From contig CALGGS010000101.1 in the NCBI GenBank assembly GCA_937915735.1, positions 1-30,395 on the forward strand: a DNA stretch of 30,395 nucleotides. The letters are read 5' to 3'. Each line of letters opens with the position of its first letter. The stretch's first letter is position 1. The translations under genes and the position numbers were made by a program. Positions 1-6,388 of the stretch are shown in pieces. The stretch comes from an uncultured Treponema sp. (GTDB taxonomy: Bacteria > Spirochaetota > Spirochaetia > Treponematales > Treponemataceae). The notes under the pieces were generated by a model. That model made no database searches. It was not told the DNA's origin and was given only the letters and a program-made list of their open reading frames with translations.

Positions 1-1
1 C

Positions 2-1774
2 GGCGTTGCAATCTCCTTCATTTTGGGAGATGTTTCCGCCATGCTCATTCTGCCGAAGCTCAATATGCCTTGCGACGGCTTCATGGACTTGAAGTGCCTG
101 TTCTTGGGAATCATGTCTACGGCAACGTCCGTGGGAATCACAGCGCGTATTTTGAGCGAAAAGAAAAAAATGGACTCGCCTGAAGGTGTCACCATCTTGG
201 CTTCCGCCGTCTTTGATGACGTGCTTGGAATCGTTCTGCTCGCCGTCGTCATGGGCATCGTGTCGGCACTGAGCACGGGCGGAAAGCCAACACCGTCGGC
301 AATCGGGTTTATTGCGCTCAAGGCGTTCGGCATTTGGCTTGCCGCCACCGTTTTGTTCATTCTGCTATCAAAGAAAATCGCGCGCTTTGTCCGCTTGTTC
401 GGCGGCACGTTCGATTTTTCCATTGCCGCGCTTGGCGTTGCGTTTTTGCTCGCAGGATTTTTTGAAAAACAGAGCATTTCCATGATAATCGGCGCGTACA
501 CCACCGGCCTTGCGCTTTCCGGCACGGACATTGCCCCCATGATTGAAGAGCGCATCCACGGCTTGTACAAATTCTTCGTGCCGATTTTTTTCTGCGTCAC
601 GGGCATGAGCGTGGACGTAACTTATTTGGTGAGCAGAAACGTGCTCATCTGCGGCGGCATATACACGGTGCTTGCAATTCTCGCCAAGCTGGCAGGCTGC
701 GGCGGTCCAGCCCTTCTCCTCGGATTCAACCTGAAAGGCGCGTTCAGAATCGGCTCAGGCATGATACCCCGCGGTGAAGTCGCGCTCATCATCGCCGGAA
801 TCGGACTAACAGCAAAAGATGCGCTGGGTGTCCCCATCATAAACCAAGAATTGTTCGGAGTGGTCATCTTGATGACGCTTGTGACCACCATTGCCTCCCC
901 TCCAATTCTGAGCATCTCCCTCAAACTCAAAGGGCGCGGAACACGCAAGGAAATCGCCGCATCGGAAGCACAGATTTTTGAGTGGGATTTCAAGGACAGC
1001 GAACTTGCCAGATTCATTTTGGATAATTTTGTGTTTGATTTGCGCTCGGAAGGATTCTATGTGCAGATGATGAATTTCAACGAAGGACTGATTCAGGCAC
1101 GCAAAGGCGATGTTGCGCTCTCATTGCAAACTGATGAGTCAATCATCATCATAGAAACATCGGAAAAAGACATGGGCTTTGTAAAAGCTGAAATAGGCGA
1201 AATCATCATCCGTCTCGACAAATCAATGGCTTCGCTCAAATACATAACCGACAAAGCAAACAACTCAGTTCAGACGGGCATTCAGTCGGGAATCGCAAAT
1301 TCCCAAAACAGGGTGGAAAACATACTTTTCAAGGTACTGAACAAAGATTCAATCTCGTGCGATTTGAAGGGAACAACAAAAGACGAGATTTTGGCGGAAA
1401 TGCTGGATTTGCTGGAAAAATCCGGGAAAATCACCGACAAGGCGGCAGTTCTCACCGCACTCAAAGAGCGGGAAAAATCCATGAGCACAGGATTGGGGAA
1501 CGGAATTGCCATTCCCCATGCGCGAACCGATGCGGTGAGCGAGATTTCAGTCGCCATAGGAATCAAGAAGGACGGCGTCGATTTTGCGTCATTGGACGGA
1601 AAGCCAGCCTACGTCTTCGTCATGATTGCCTCCCCGTCATCTGGGCAAGCACCGCACATGCAGGTATTGAGCGCAGTGTCAGGCGCACTCATGCAGGAAG
1701 AGGTCAAGGAAAAAATGCTCTCGGTCACGTCGGCGGAAGAAGTTGTCAGCATTTTGAAATCAGCGAAAAAGTAG
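2..1774 (+). CDS. CPA2-family cation:proton antiporter fused to a C-terminal PTS EIIA domain (5' partial)
   Basis: The reading frame is open from base 2, so the true start lies upstream of the window; the TTG at 23 is internal. The first roughly 310 visible residues are hydrophobic helices of a KefB/NapA-like (CPA2) exchanger, with the patterns ATSVGITARIL and VFDDVLGI; the Asp-Asp pair is the family's usual ion-translocation site. A soluble linker of about 110 residues follows. The last roughly 145 residues are a fructose/nitrogen-type PTS EIIA domain with SMSTGLGNGIAIPHAR; the His codon at 1517-1519 is the expected phosphorylation site. No RCK/TrkA-N domain is seen, so the EIIA part may be the regulatory module. 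It would act in the inner membrane, exchanging Na+ or K+ for protons; the ion cannot be told. Base composition is clearly more GC-rich, especially at third positions, than the genes after it. Confidence 0.88.
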   Translation, partial: GVAISFILGDVSAMLILPKLNMPCDGFMDLKCLFLGIMSTATSVGITARILSEKKKMDSPEGVTILASAVFDDVLGIVLLAVVMGIVSALSTGGKPTPSAIGFIALKAFGIWLAATVLFILLSKKIARFVRLFGGTFDFSIAALGVAFLLAGFFEKQSISMIIGAYTTGLALSGTDIAPMIEERIHGLYKFFVPIFFCVTGMSVDVTYLVSRNVLICGGIYTVLAILAKLAGCGGPALLLGFNLKGAFRIGSGMIPRGEVALIIAGIGLTAKDALGVPIINQELFGVVILMTLVTTIASPPILSISLKLKGRGTRKEIAASEAQIFEWDFKDSELARFILDNFVFDLRSEGFYVQMMNFNEGLIQARKGDVALSLQTDESIIIIETSEKDMGFVKAEIGEIIIRLDKSMASLKYITDKANNSVQTGIQSGIANSQNRVENILFKVLNKDSISCDLKGTTKDEILAEMLDLLEKSGKITDKAAVLTALKEREKSMSTGLGNGIAIPHARTDAVSEISVAIGIKKDGVDFASLDGKPAYVFVMIASPSSGQAPHMQVLSAVSGALMQEEVKEKMLSVTSAEEVVSILKSAKK

Positions 1775-1804
1775 CTTTCTGATGAAAAAATCGGCAATAT
1801 ATGA

Positions 1805-1833
1805 TATAATAAAAATATATTTTTTATTGGAGG
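1805..1833 (+). promoter_or_regulatory. -10 box, AT hairpin and strong SD of the SDR gene
   Basis: A perfect TATAAT lies at 1805-1810 with no good -35 seventeen bases upstream. It is followed by an A/T-only inverted repeat (arms 1808-1815 and 1821-1828) and a strong GGAGG at 1829-1833, nine bases before the ATG. The SD and start are clear; the promoter call rests on the -10 alone. Confidence 0.55.
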
Positions 1834-1842
1834 CTATTTAAA

Positions 1843-2658
1843 ATGGCAAAAGCTTTTGAAATGAAAGATTTTGATCTTTCAGGAAAAGTTGCATGGGTTA
1901 CTGGTGCTTCTTACGGTATCGGTTTTGCTATCGCAAAAGCATTCGCTGCTGCTGGCGCAAAAATCGTTTTCAACGACCGCGGACAGGAACAGCTCGACAA
2001 TGGTCTCAAGAACTATGCAGAAGCTGGTATCAAAGATGTTCACGGATATATCTGTGATGTTACAGACGAAGCTGCTGTTCAGGAAACAGTTAAAAAAATC
2101 GAGAAAGATGTTGGTGTTGTAGATATTCTCGTAAACAACGCTGGTATCATCAAACGAATCCCAATGCTCGAAATGAAAGCAGAAGAATTCCGCCAGGTTA
2201 TCGATGTTGACTTGAACGCACCATTCATCGTTTCTAAGGCAGTTCTCCCAGGCATGATTAAAAAAGGCCACGGAAAAATCATCAACATCTGTTCTATGAT
2301 GTCAGAGCTCGGTCGCGAAACAGTTTCTGCTTATGCAGCAGCTAAGGGCGGTCTCAAAATGCTCACACGCAACATCTGTTCTGAGTACGGCGGACAGAAC
2401 ATCCAGTGTAACGGTATCGGACCTGGATACATCGCTACTCCACAGACAGCTCCTCTCCGCGAGAAGCAGGCTGACGGCTCACGCCATCCGTTCGACCAGT
2501 TCATCTGCGCAAAAACTCCGGCTGGACGCTGGCTCGACCCAGAGGAACTCGCAGGTCCTGCAGTATTCCTCGCATCAGACGCTTCAAACGCTGTAAACGG
2601 CCACATCCTCTATGTTGATGGTGGTATCCTCGCTTACATCGGAAAGCAGCCTTCATAA
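1843..2658 (+). CDS. Short-chain dehydrogenase/reductase, gluconate 5-dehydrogenase / KduD (DhuD) type
   Basis: A 271-residue classical SDR. The cofactor motif TGASYGIG is at residues 20-27, NNAG at 98-101, and the catalytic Ser151, Tyr164 and Lys168 are present (YAAAK). The C-terminal part, with GIGPGYIATPQTAPLRE and a DGGILAYIGKQPS end, matches the streptococcal enzyme called gluconate 5-dehydrogenase (from memory). Close relatives also reduce 3-deoxy-2,5-diketo acids to 2-keto-3-deoxygluconate after lyase cleavage of uronic-acid polymers. With a pectate lyase in the same window, the latter NAD(P)H-dependent role in pectin breakdown is an attractive inference. Codon use is strongly restricted (GGT, GCT, CTC, ATC, AAC) unlike its neighbours, which suggests very high expression. 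It is a single-gene transcription unit with its own -10 box, SD and terminator. SDR membership is certain; the substrate is not. Confidence 0.9.
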   Translation: MAKAFEMKDFDLSGKVAWVTGASYGIGFAIAKAFAAAGAKIVFNDRGQEQLDNGLKNYAEAGIKDVHGYICDVTDEAAVQETVKKIEKDVGVVDILVNNAGIIKRIPMLEMKAEEFRQVIDVDLNAPFIVSKAVLPGMIKKGHGKIINICSMMSELGRETVSAYAAAKGGLKMLTRNICSEYGGQNIQCNGIGPGYIATPQTAPLREKQADGSRHPFDQFICAKTPAGRWLDPEELAGPAVFLASDASNAVNGHILYVDGGILAYIGKQPS

Positions 2659-2667
2659 ACACAATCT

Positions 2668-2727
2668 TTCCCCGGATTAATGCTTCGGGGAATTGAAAAA
2701 TCCACTTTTTTAAGTGGATTTTTTTTA
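2668..2727 (+). terminator. Tandem-hairpin rho-independent terminator after the SDR gene
   Basis: A first hairpin pairs 2668-2674 (TTCCCCG) with 2686-2692 (CGGGGAA). A second pairs 2696-2707 with 2712-2723 around a TTTT loop (core TCCACTT/AAGTGGA) and runs into a T tract. Two successive stems suit a highly transcribed gene and insulate the next gene. Confidence 0.9.
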
Positions 2728-2728
2728 T

Positions 2729-2734
2729 TATAAT
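2729..2734 (+). promoter_or_regulatory. -10 box directly abutting the start of the pentapeptide-repeat gene
   Basis: A perfect TATAAT ends five bases before the ATG at 2740 and sits immediately after the preceding terminator. No SD exists. Normal -10 to +1 spacing would start the transcript at or within one base of the ATG, so a leaderless mRNA is likely. No -35 match is seen; the upstream sequence is the T tract. Confidence 0.5.
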
Positions 2735-2739
2735 GAATT

Positions 2740-3426
2740 ATGTTTTCTTACAAAAATTGTTCCTTTCCGGGATGTGTGCATTTTGCTATTTCTGACTTTA
2801 ATCCAGACGGCTCTCTTATTGAAAGCGGAGACTTTTGTTACGCACATACCGAAAATAAAGATGAAATTCAGCAAAAAGTTTTTGATTATATAAAATCTCA
2901 TGAAAAAATAATCGGTTTGAATGCCAGTGGAATTACTTTTACGAATATCGATTTGACAGGAAAAAAATTCTTTGGCTGTAATTTTTCCCACTGTCTTTTT
3001 TCAGGCTTAAATTCCCGCGATATTTTAGTGCGAATGAGTACCTTTGATTTTTCGACTTTTAGTGATTGCAATCTTCTTGCGTGTAATTCTCATTTTTCTT
3101 CATATTCTGGCTGTAAATTTAGCCATGTAATTCTTACGGGAAGTGATTTGATTCAGGATAATTTTTGTGGTCTGTCATCCTTTCAGTCTTCCTTTGATGA
3201 TTCGGATTTATACAGCTCCTATTTCATAAATGCGAAGCTAATCGATACTTCTTTCAGGAATTGCAACATAAAGGAAACGGTTTTTTACGAAATAACTCAG
3301 CAAAATGTGAGCTTCCGTCAATCTAATACGAACGCAGCTATTTTTGATAAGCGTGGCAGTGCATTGTTTACTGGCCTTGAAGAGTTAAATGTTCCGCGAG
3401 GAGTTCAGAAGGGGCCTACATTATGA
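2740..3426 (+). CDS. Pentapeptide-repeat protein with an N-terminal Cys/His motif
   Basis: 228 residues. The N-terminus holds Cys7, Cys12, Cys33 and His36 (C-x4-C-x20-C-x2-H), which could bind a metal. From about residue 60 to 200 the chain follows a loose pentapeptide-repeat rhythm (ITFTNIDLTGKKFFGCNFSH and later DTSFRNCNIKETVF), expected to fold as a right-handed quadrilateral beta helix. No signal peptide or membrane segment is seen, so it is probably cytosolic. Pentapeptide proteins have varied roles, such as DNA mimicry, scaffolding or targeting, and none can be assigned here. The gene is very AT-rich compared with the others. Its stop overlaps the next ATG (ATGA at 3423-3426), so translation is probably coupled to the MBL-fold gene. 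It lacks an SD and is likely read from a leaderless transcript. Confidence 0.75.
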   Translation: MFSYKNCSFPGCVHFAISDFNPDGSLIESGDFCYAHTENKDEIQQKVFDYIKSHEKIIGLNASGITFTNIDLTGKKFFGCNFSHCLFSGLNSRDILVRMSTFDFSTFSDCNLLACNSHFSSYSGCKFSHVILTGSDLIQDNFCGLSSFQSSFDDSDLYSSYFINAKLIDTSFRNCNIKETVFYEITQQNVSFRQSNTNAAIFDKRGSALFTGLEELNVPRGVQKGPTL

Positions 3427-3980
3427 AAATTTATCTTCACCTTGATTTTGAAAAACTTACGAATTGTTATCTCGTTGTAAACGAAGAGACGAAAAAGGCT
3501 CTTATTATTGACCCTTGTAAAATAACTAATACTTTAATCAATCAGATTGAAGAAGGCGGCTATGATTTAGCTGCTGTATTTATTACGCATAAGCATGAGA
3601 ATCACTATCGGGGATTAAAAACGCTTAAGAAAATTTATGATGTTTCTGTTTATGCGGCTGATAACGAAATTTCGACGGACAAAAATGTCTTGAAGGGTGA
3701 GGGCGTGAAGGATATTGGCGGATTATCTGTCGAGTATTTTTCGCTCCCGGGGCACAGTTCGGATTCAATGGTTTATAAGATTGAGGATGCGATTTTTACG
3801 GGCGATGTGATTTTTGCAGGTAAAATCGGTTCAAGTTCCTGTGCTTATACGGGAAAATTCCTTGAAAATGGAATTAAATCGAAAATCTTTTCATTGAACG
3901 ACGGAACTGTCATTATGCCAGGTCACGGGCCAATGACAAGTGTTGGAGCTGAAAAACTGTTCAATTTGGATTTAAAATAG
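3423..3980 (+). CDS. Small MBL-fold (glyoxalase II-like) metallohydrolase with an altered metal motif
   Basis: 185 residues, matching the short hydroxyacylglutathione-hydrolase-like branch of the metallo-beta-lactamase superfamily. The ligand motif is THKHENH at residues 55-61: His56, His58 and His61 are present, but the family's metal-binding Asp is Asn60. The other ligands are in place: His111 (GHSSDS), Asp128 (FTGDVIF) and His168 (MPGHGP). It is probably cytosolic; the substrate is unknown, with a thioester or thiol adduct as the usual family choice. The start overlaps the upstream stop (ATGA), and an AGAAGGGG SD lies inside the upstream gene just before it. The Asn may weaken the second metal site. 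Confidence 0.85.
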   Translation: MKIYLHLDFEKLTNCYLVVNEETKKALIIDPCKITNTLINQIEEGGYDLAAVFITHKHENHYRGLKTLKKIYDVSVYAADNEISTDKNVLKGEGVKDIGGLSVEYFSLPGHSSDSMVYKIEDAIFTGDVIFAGKIGSSSCAYTGKFLENGIKSKIFSLNDGTVIMPGHGPMTSVGAEKLFNLDLK

Positions 3981-4002
3981 AGCTGTTTTCTCTTAATTTT
4001 GC

Positions 4003-4053
4003 TTACAAAAGCGTTTAAAACTGATATAATTCTTTAAATCATAATAAAAAGGA
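4003..4053 (+). promoter_or_regulatory. hisG promoter region and SD
   Basis: TATAAT lies at 4025-4030 with a weak -35 (TTACAA, 4003-4008) about 16 bases upstream. AAAGGA at 4048-4053 is the SD for the ATG at 4061. The expected leader is about 24 bases, too short for a T-box or a his leader peptide. Confidence 0.55.
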
Positions 4054-4060
4054 AATAAAA

Positions 4061-4933
4061 ATGGAAAAGCTTAGAGTATTATTGGCAAAAGGTAGAATTT
4101 ACGAGTCCGTTTACGAGCTTTTGAGTGATGTCGGAATCTCTCTTAAACTTGCGGACAGAACATATTTCCCAACAACGAATCAGGACGATTTGGCTTTTCA
4201 GGTCGTAAAACCTCAGATTGCAAGTGCTCTTCTCGCCTCAAACAAGGCTGATGTCGGATTTTCTGGAAAAGACTGGGTTTACGAAAATGGCGTTCAGGAC
4301 GGTGTAGAAGAAATTATGGATTTAGGCTTTGACCCTGTCAGAATTGTGGCTGCAATTCCAAATACAGTGGATTTTGAAGCCCTTGTCCAAAAGCCTGTGA
4401 CAATTGCGACGGAATACCAGACTCTCTCAAAAAAATGGGTTTCAGATAAAAAAATTGACGGTACGATTTTCCGTACCTGGGGAACAAGCGAAGGCTTTGT
4501 TCAGGACAGCGAGGATTCATTGGCTCAAATTTTGATTGACAACACTTCCACAGGCTCAAGCTTAAAGGCAAACAATCTCAAAATCGTTGATACGCTTATG
4601 ACTTCCTCAACGAGAATGTACGCCTCAAAAGAAGCTCTAAAAGACCCTGAGAAAAAACAGAAGATTATGGAGCTAAAAATGCTCTTCGAGTCTGTTTTGA
4701 ACGCCCGTGGACGAGTCATGCTTGAAATGAATGTCGCTAAAGACAAATTTGACGGTCTTATTAAGGCACTTCCTTCAATGAAGAGTCCTACTGTTTCACC
4801 TCTTTTTGGCGATGACGGCTATGCTGTAAAAATTGCGGTTGAAAAACGGGAGGTTCCTACTCTCCTTCCAAAACTTCAGCAACTCGGAGCAACTGATATT
4901 CTTGAATATGCACTCAGAAAAGTCGTGAGGTAG
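4061..4933 (+). CDS. hisG: ATP phosphoribosyltransferase, long form
   Basis: 290 residues, the length of the long-form enzyme that carries its own C-terminal histidine-binding regulatory domain and needs no HisZ. It catalyses the first step of histidine synthesis, joining ATP and PRPP. Typical features are the N-terminal LRVLLAKGR, the ADVGFSGKDWV segment and the DTSTGSSL-like PRPP loop (NTSTGSSLKANNLKIV). The last roughly 75 residues (from about MKSPTVSPLFGDDGYAVKIAV) form the ACT-like domain. hisB follows after six bases with its SD in the end of hisG, so they are co-transcribed. No other his genes are visible, so the pathway is dispersed on the chromosome. Confidence 0.96.
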   Translation: MEKLRVLLAKGRIYESVYELLSDVGISLKLADRTYFPTTNQDDLAFQVVKPQIASALLASNKADVGFSGKDWVYENGVQDGVEEIMDLGFDPVRIVAAIPNTVDFEALVQKPVTIATEYQTLSKKWVSDKKIDGTIFRTWGTSEGFVQDSEDSLAQILIDNTSTGSSLKANNLKIVDTLMTSSTRMYASKEALKDPEKKQKIMELKMLFESVLNARGRVMLEMNVAKDKFDGLIKALPSMKSPTVSPLFGDDGYAVKIAVEKREVPTLLPKLQQLGATDILEYALRKVVR

Positions 4934-4939
4934 TTTTTT

Positions 4940-5554
4940 ATGCGAATTGCTACAATTGAACGAATTACTGGCGAGACTCAAATTTCTCTTACATTAAATC
5001 TTGACGGAAGCGGAAAGTGTACCGTTGAAAACCCGATTGGTTTTTTTGATCACTTGCTAAAATCTTTTTGTAAGCACGGACTTTTTGACTTATCTGGCTC
5101 AATAAAAGGCGATTTGAATGTTGATCAGCATCACACAATCGAAGACACCGGAATTGTTTTGGGACAGTGTTTTGCCAAGGCTCTCGGAGATTGTGCCGGT
5201 ATTTACAGGAGCGGCTCGTTTTTGTATCCGATGGACGAAAGTCTTTTGCGTGCTGCCGTAGATTTTGGCGGACGACCTTTTTTGGTTTGTAACGCAGGGC
5301 TTACAGGAATTCCTTTGGTGAGCGTTCAAAATGGCAAGGAAGGCACATTTCAGACCGATTGTTTTGAAGACTTCTGGAATGGCTTTGTTCAGGCGGCAAA
5401 ATGCAATCTTCACCTCGACACTTTGCGCGGTAGAAGCGATCACCACAAAATGGAAGGTCTTTTTAAGGCTGCGGCCCGTGCAATCCGTTCTGCTGTTGAA
5501 ATTGATGAGCGGCGAAACGGAGAAGTTCCCAGCACAAAGGGCGTAATTGTATGA
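4940..5554 (+). CDS. hisB: Imidazoleglycerol-phosphate dehydratase
   Basis: 204 residues, the length of the monofunctional enzyme without a phosphatase domain. It dehydrates imidazole-glycerol phosphate in histidine synthesis. Both manganese-binding His-rich motifs are present, HHTIEDTG in the first half and DHHKMEG near residue 150-160, with the family's GFFDHLLKSFCKHG segment at about 33-46. A GAGG at 4928-4931 serves as SD. It is the second gene of the hisG-hisB pair. No clear terminator follows; tpiA has its own promoter 16 bases on. Confidence 0.96.
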   Translation: MRIATIERITGETQISLTLNLDGSGKCTVENPIGFFDHLLKSFCKHGLFDLSGSIKGDLNVDQHHTIEDTGIVLGQCFAKALGDCAGIYRSGSFLYPMDESLLRAAVDFGGRPFLVCNAGLTGIPLVSVQNGKEGTFQTDCFEDFWNGFVQAAKCNLHLDTLRGRSDHHKMEGLFKAAARAIRSAVEIDERRNGEVPSTKGVIV

Positions 5555-5569
5555 TTTAATATAAAATTT

Positions 5570-5622
5570 TTGACAATTCATAAAATAGGGTTTAAAATAT
5601 TCATATCAAAGTTTAATAGGAG
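5570..5622 (+). promoter_or_regulatory. Consensus sigma-70 promoter and SD of tpiA
   Basis: A perfect TTGACA at 5570-5575 is separated by 17 bases from TAAAAT at 5593-5598. AGGAG at 5618-5622 is the SD, six bases before the ATG at 5629. One of the two best promoters in the window, fitting a central glycolytic gene. Confidence 0.85.
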
Positions 5623-5628
5623 AAAAAA

Positions 5629-6384
5629 ATGCGCACTAAATATGTGGCTGGAAACTGGAAAATGAATATGGACAAGACTTCTGCTGTTGCTCTTGCCAAA
5701 GAATTAGTCGAAAATCTTAAAAATCTAAAAGCAAAATTTATGATTGCTCCTCCTTTTGTTTATCTCGATGCCGTGGCACAGATTATAAAAGGTTCTAATA
5801 TCATTCTTGGCGCTCAGAATATGACTCTCACCGATAATGGTGCTCATACAGGTGCTGTTTCTTGGGCAATGCTCAAAGATGTCGGAGTCGAGACTGTTAT
5901 CCTTGGTCACTCTGAGCGACGAGATGAATTCAACGAGAGCGACAAGCTTATTAACGAAAAGGTAAAAAAAGCCGTTGAAAATGGGCTTGATGTCGTGCTC
6001 TGTATCGGTGAGCTTTACTCACAGCGAGTTGCAGGAGTTACAAATCAAATCTGCGAAAATCAAGTGACGGCGGACTTAAAAGGAATCTCAGAGGAGCAGC
6101 TTTCTCATATTTCAATCGCTTATGAGCCGGTTTGGGCAATCGGAACTGGAAAAACGGCGACTCCGGCAGAAGCTCAGGAGGTTCACGCTTTTGTTCGTGC
6201 CCTCATTTCAAGACTTTACAGTCCGAAAGCTGCGGAGGAAATAAAAATTCTTTATGGTGGCTCAATGAACGCTAAAAATGCGGAAGAGCTGCTTGCTCAG
6301 AGCGACATTGACGGTGGTTTGATTGGTGGTGCATCGCTCAAAGCCGAAACATTCACTCCAATCTGTGAATTAGCGTCAAAATAA
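5629..6384 (+). CDS. tpiA: Triosephosphate isomerase
   Basis: 251 residues, full length. It interconverts dihydroxyacetone phosphate and glyceraldehyde 3-phosphate in glycolysis. The active-site residues are present: Asn9 and Lys11 (NWKMN), His94 in GHSERR and Glu166 in AYEPVWAIGTGKT; the C-terminal phosphate loop GGSMNAKN and LIGGASL follow. It has its own near-consensus promoter and SD. The next gene ends five bases downstream on the other strand, and the tpiA terminator hairpin lies inside that convergent gene. Confidence 0.98.
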   Translation: MRTKYVAGNWKMNMDKTSAVALAKELVENLKNLKAKFMIAPPFVYLDAVAQIIKGSNIILGAQNMTLTDNGAHTGAVSWAMLKDVGVETVILGHSERRDEFNESDKLINEKVKKAVENGLDVVLCIGELYSQRVAGVTNQICENQVTADLKGISEEQLSHISIAYEPVWAIGTGKTATPAEAQEVHAFVRALISRLYSPKAAEEIKILYGGSMNAKNAEELLAQSDIDGGLIGGASLKAETFTPICELASK

Positions 6385-6388
6385 CTTT

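Noticed and set aside
1357..1782. Open frame of 141 codons on the plus strand
   Set aside because: It overlaps the EIIA domain in another frame and shows no family pattern; the antiporter frame is the real one.
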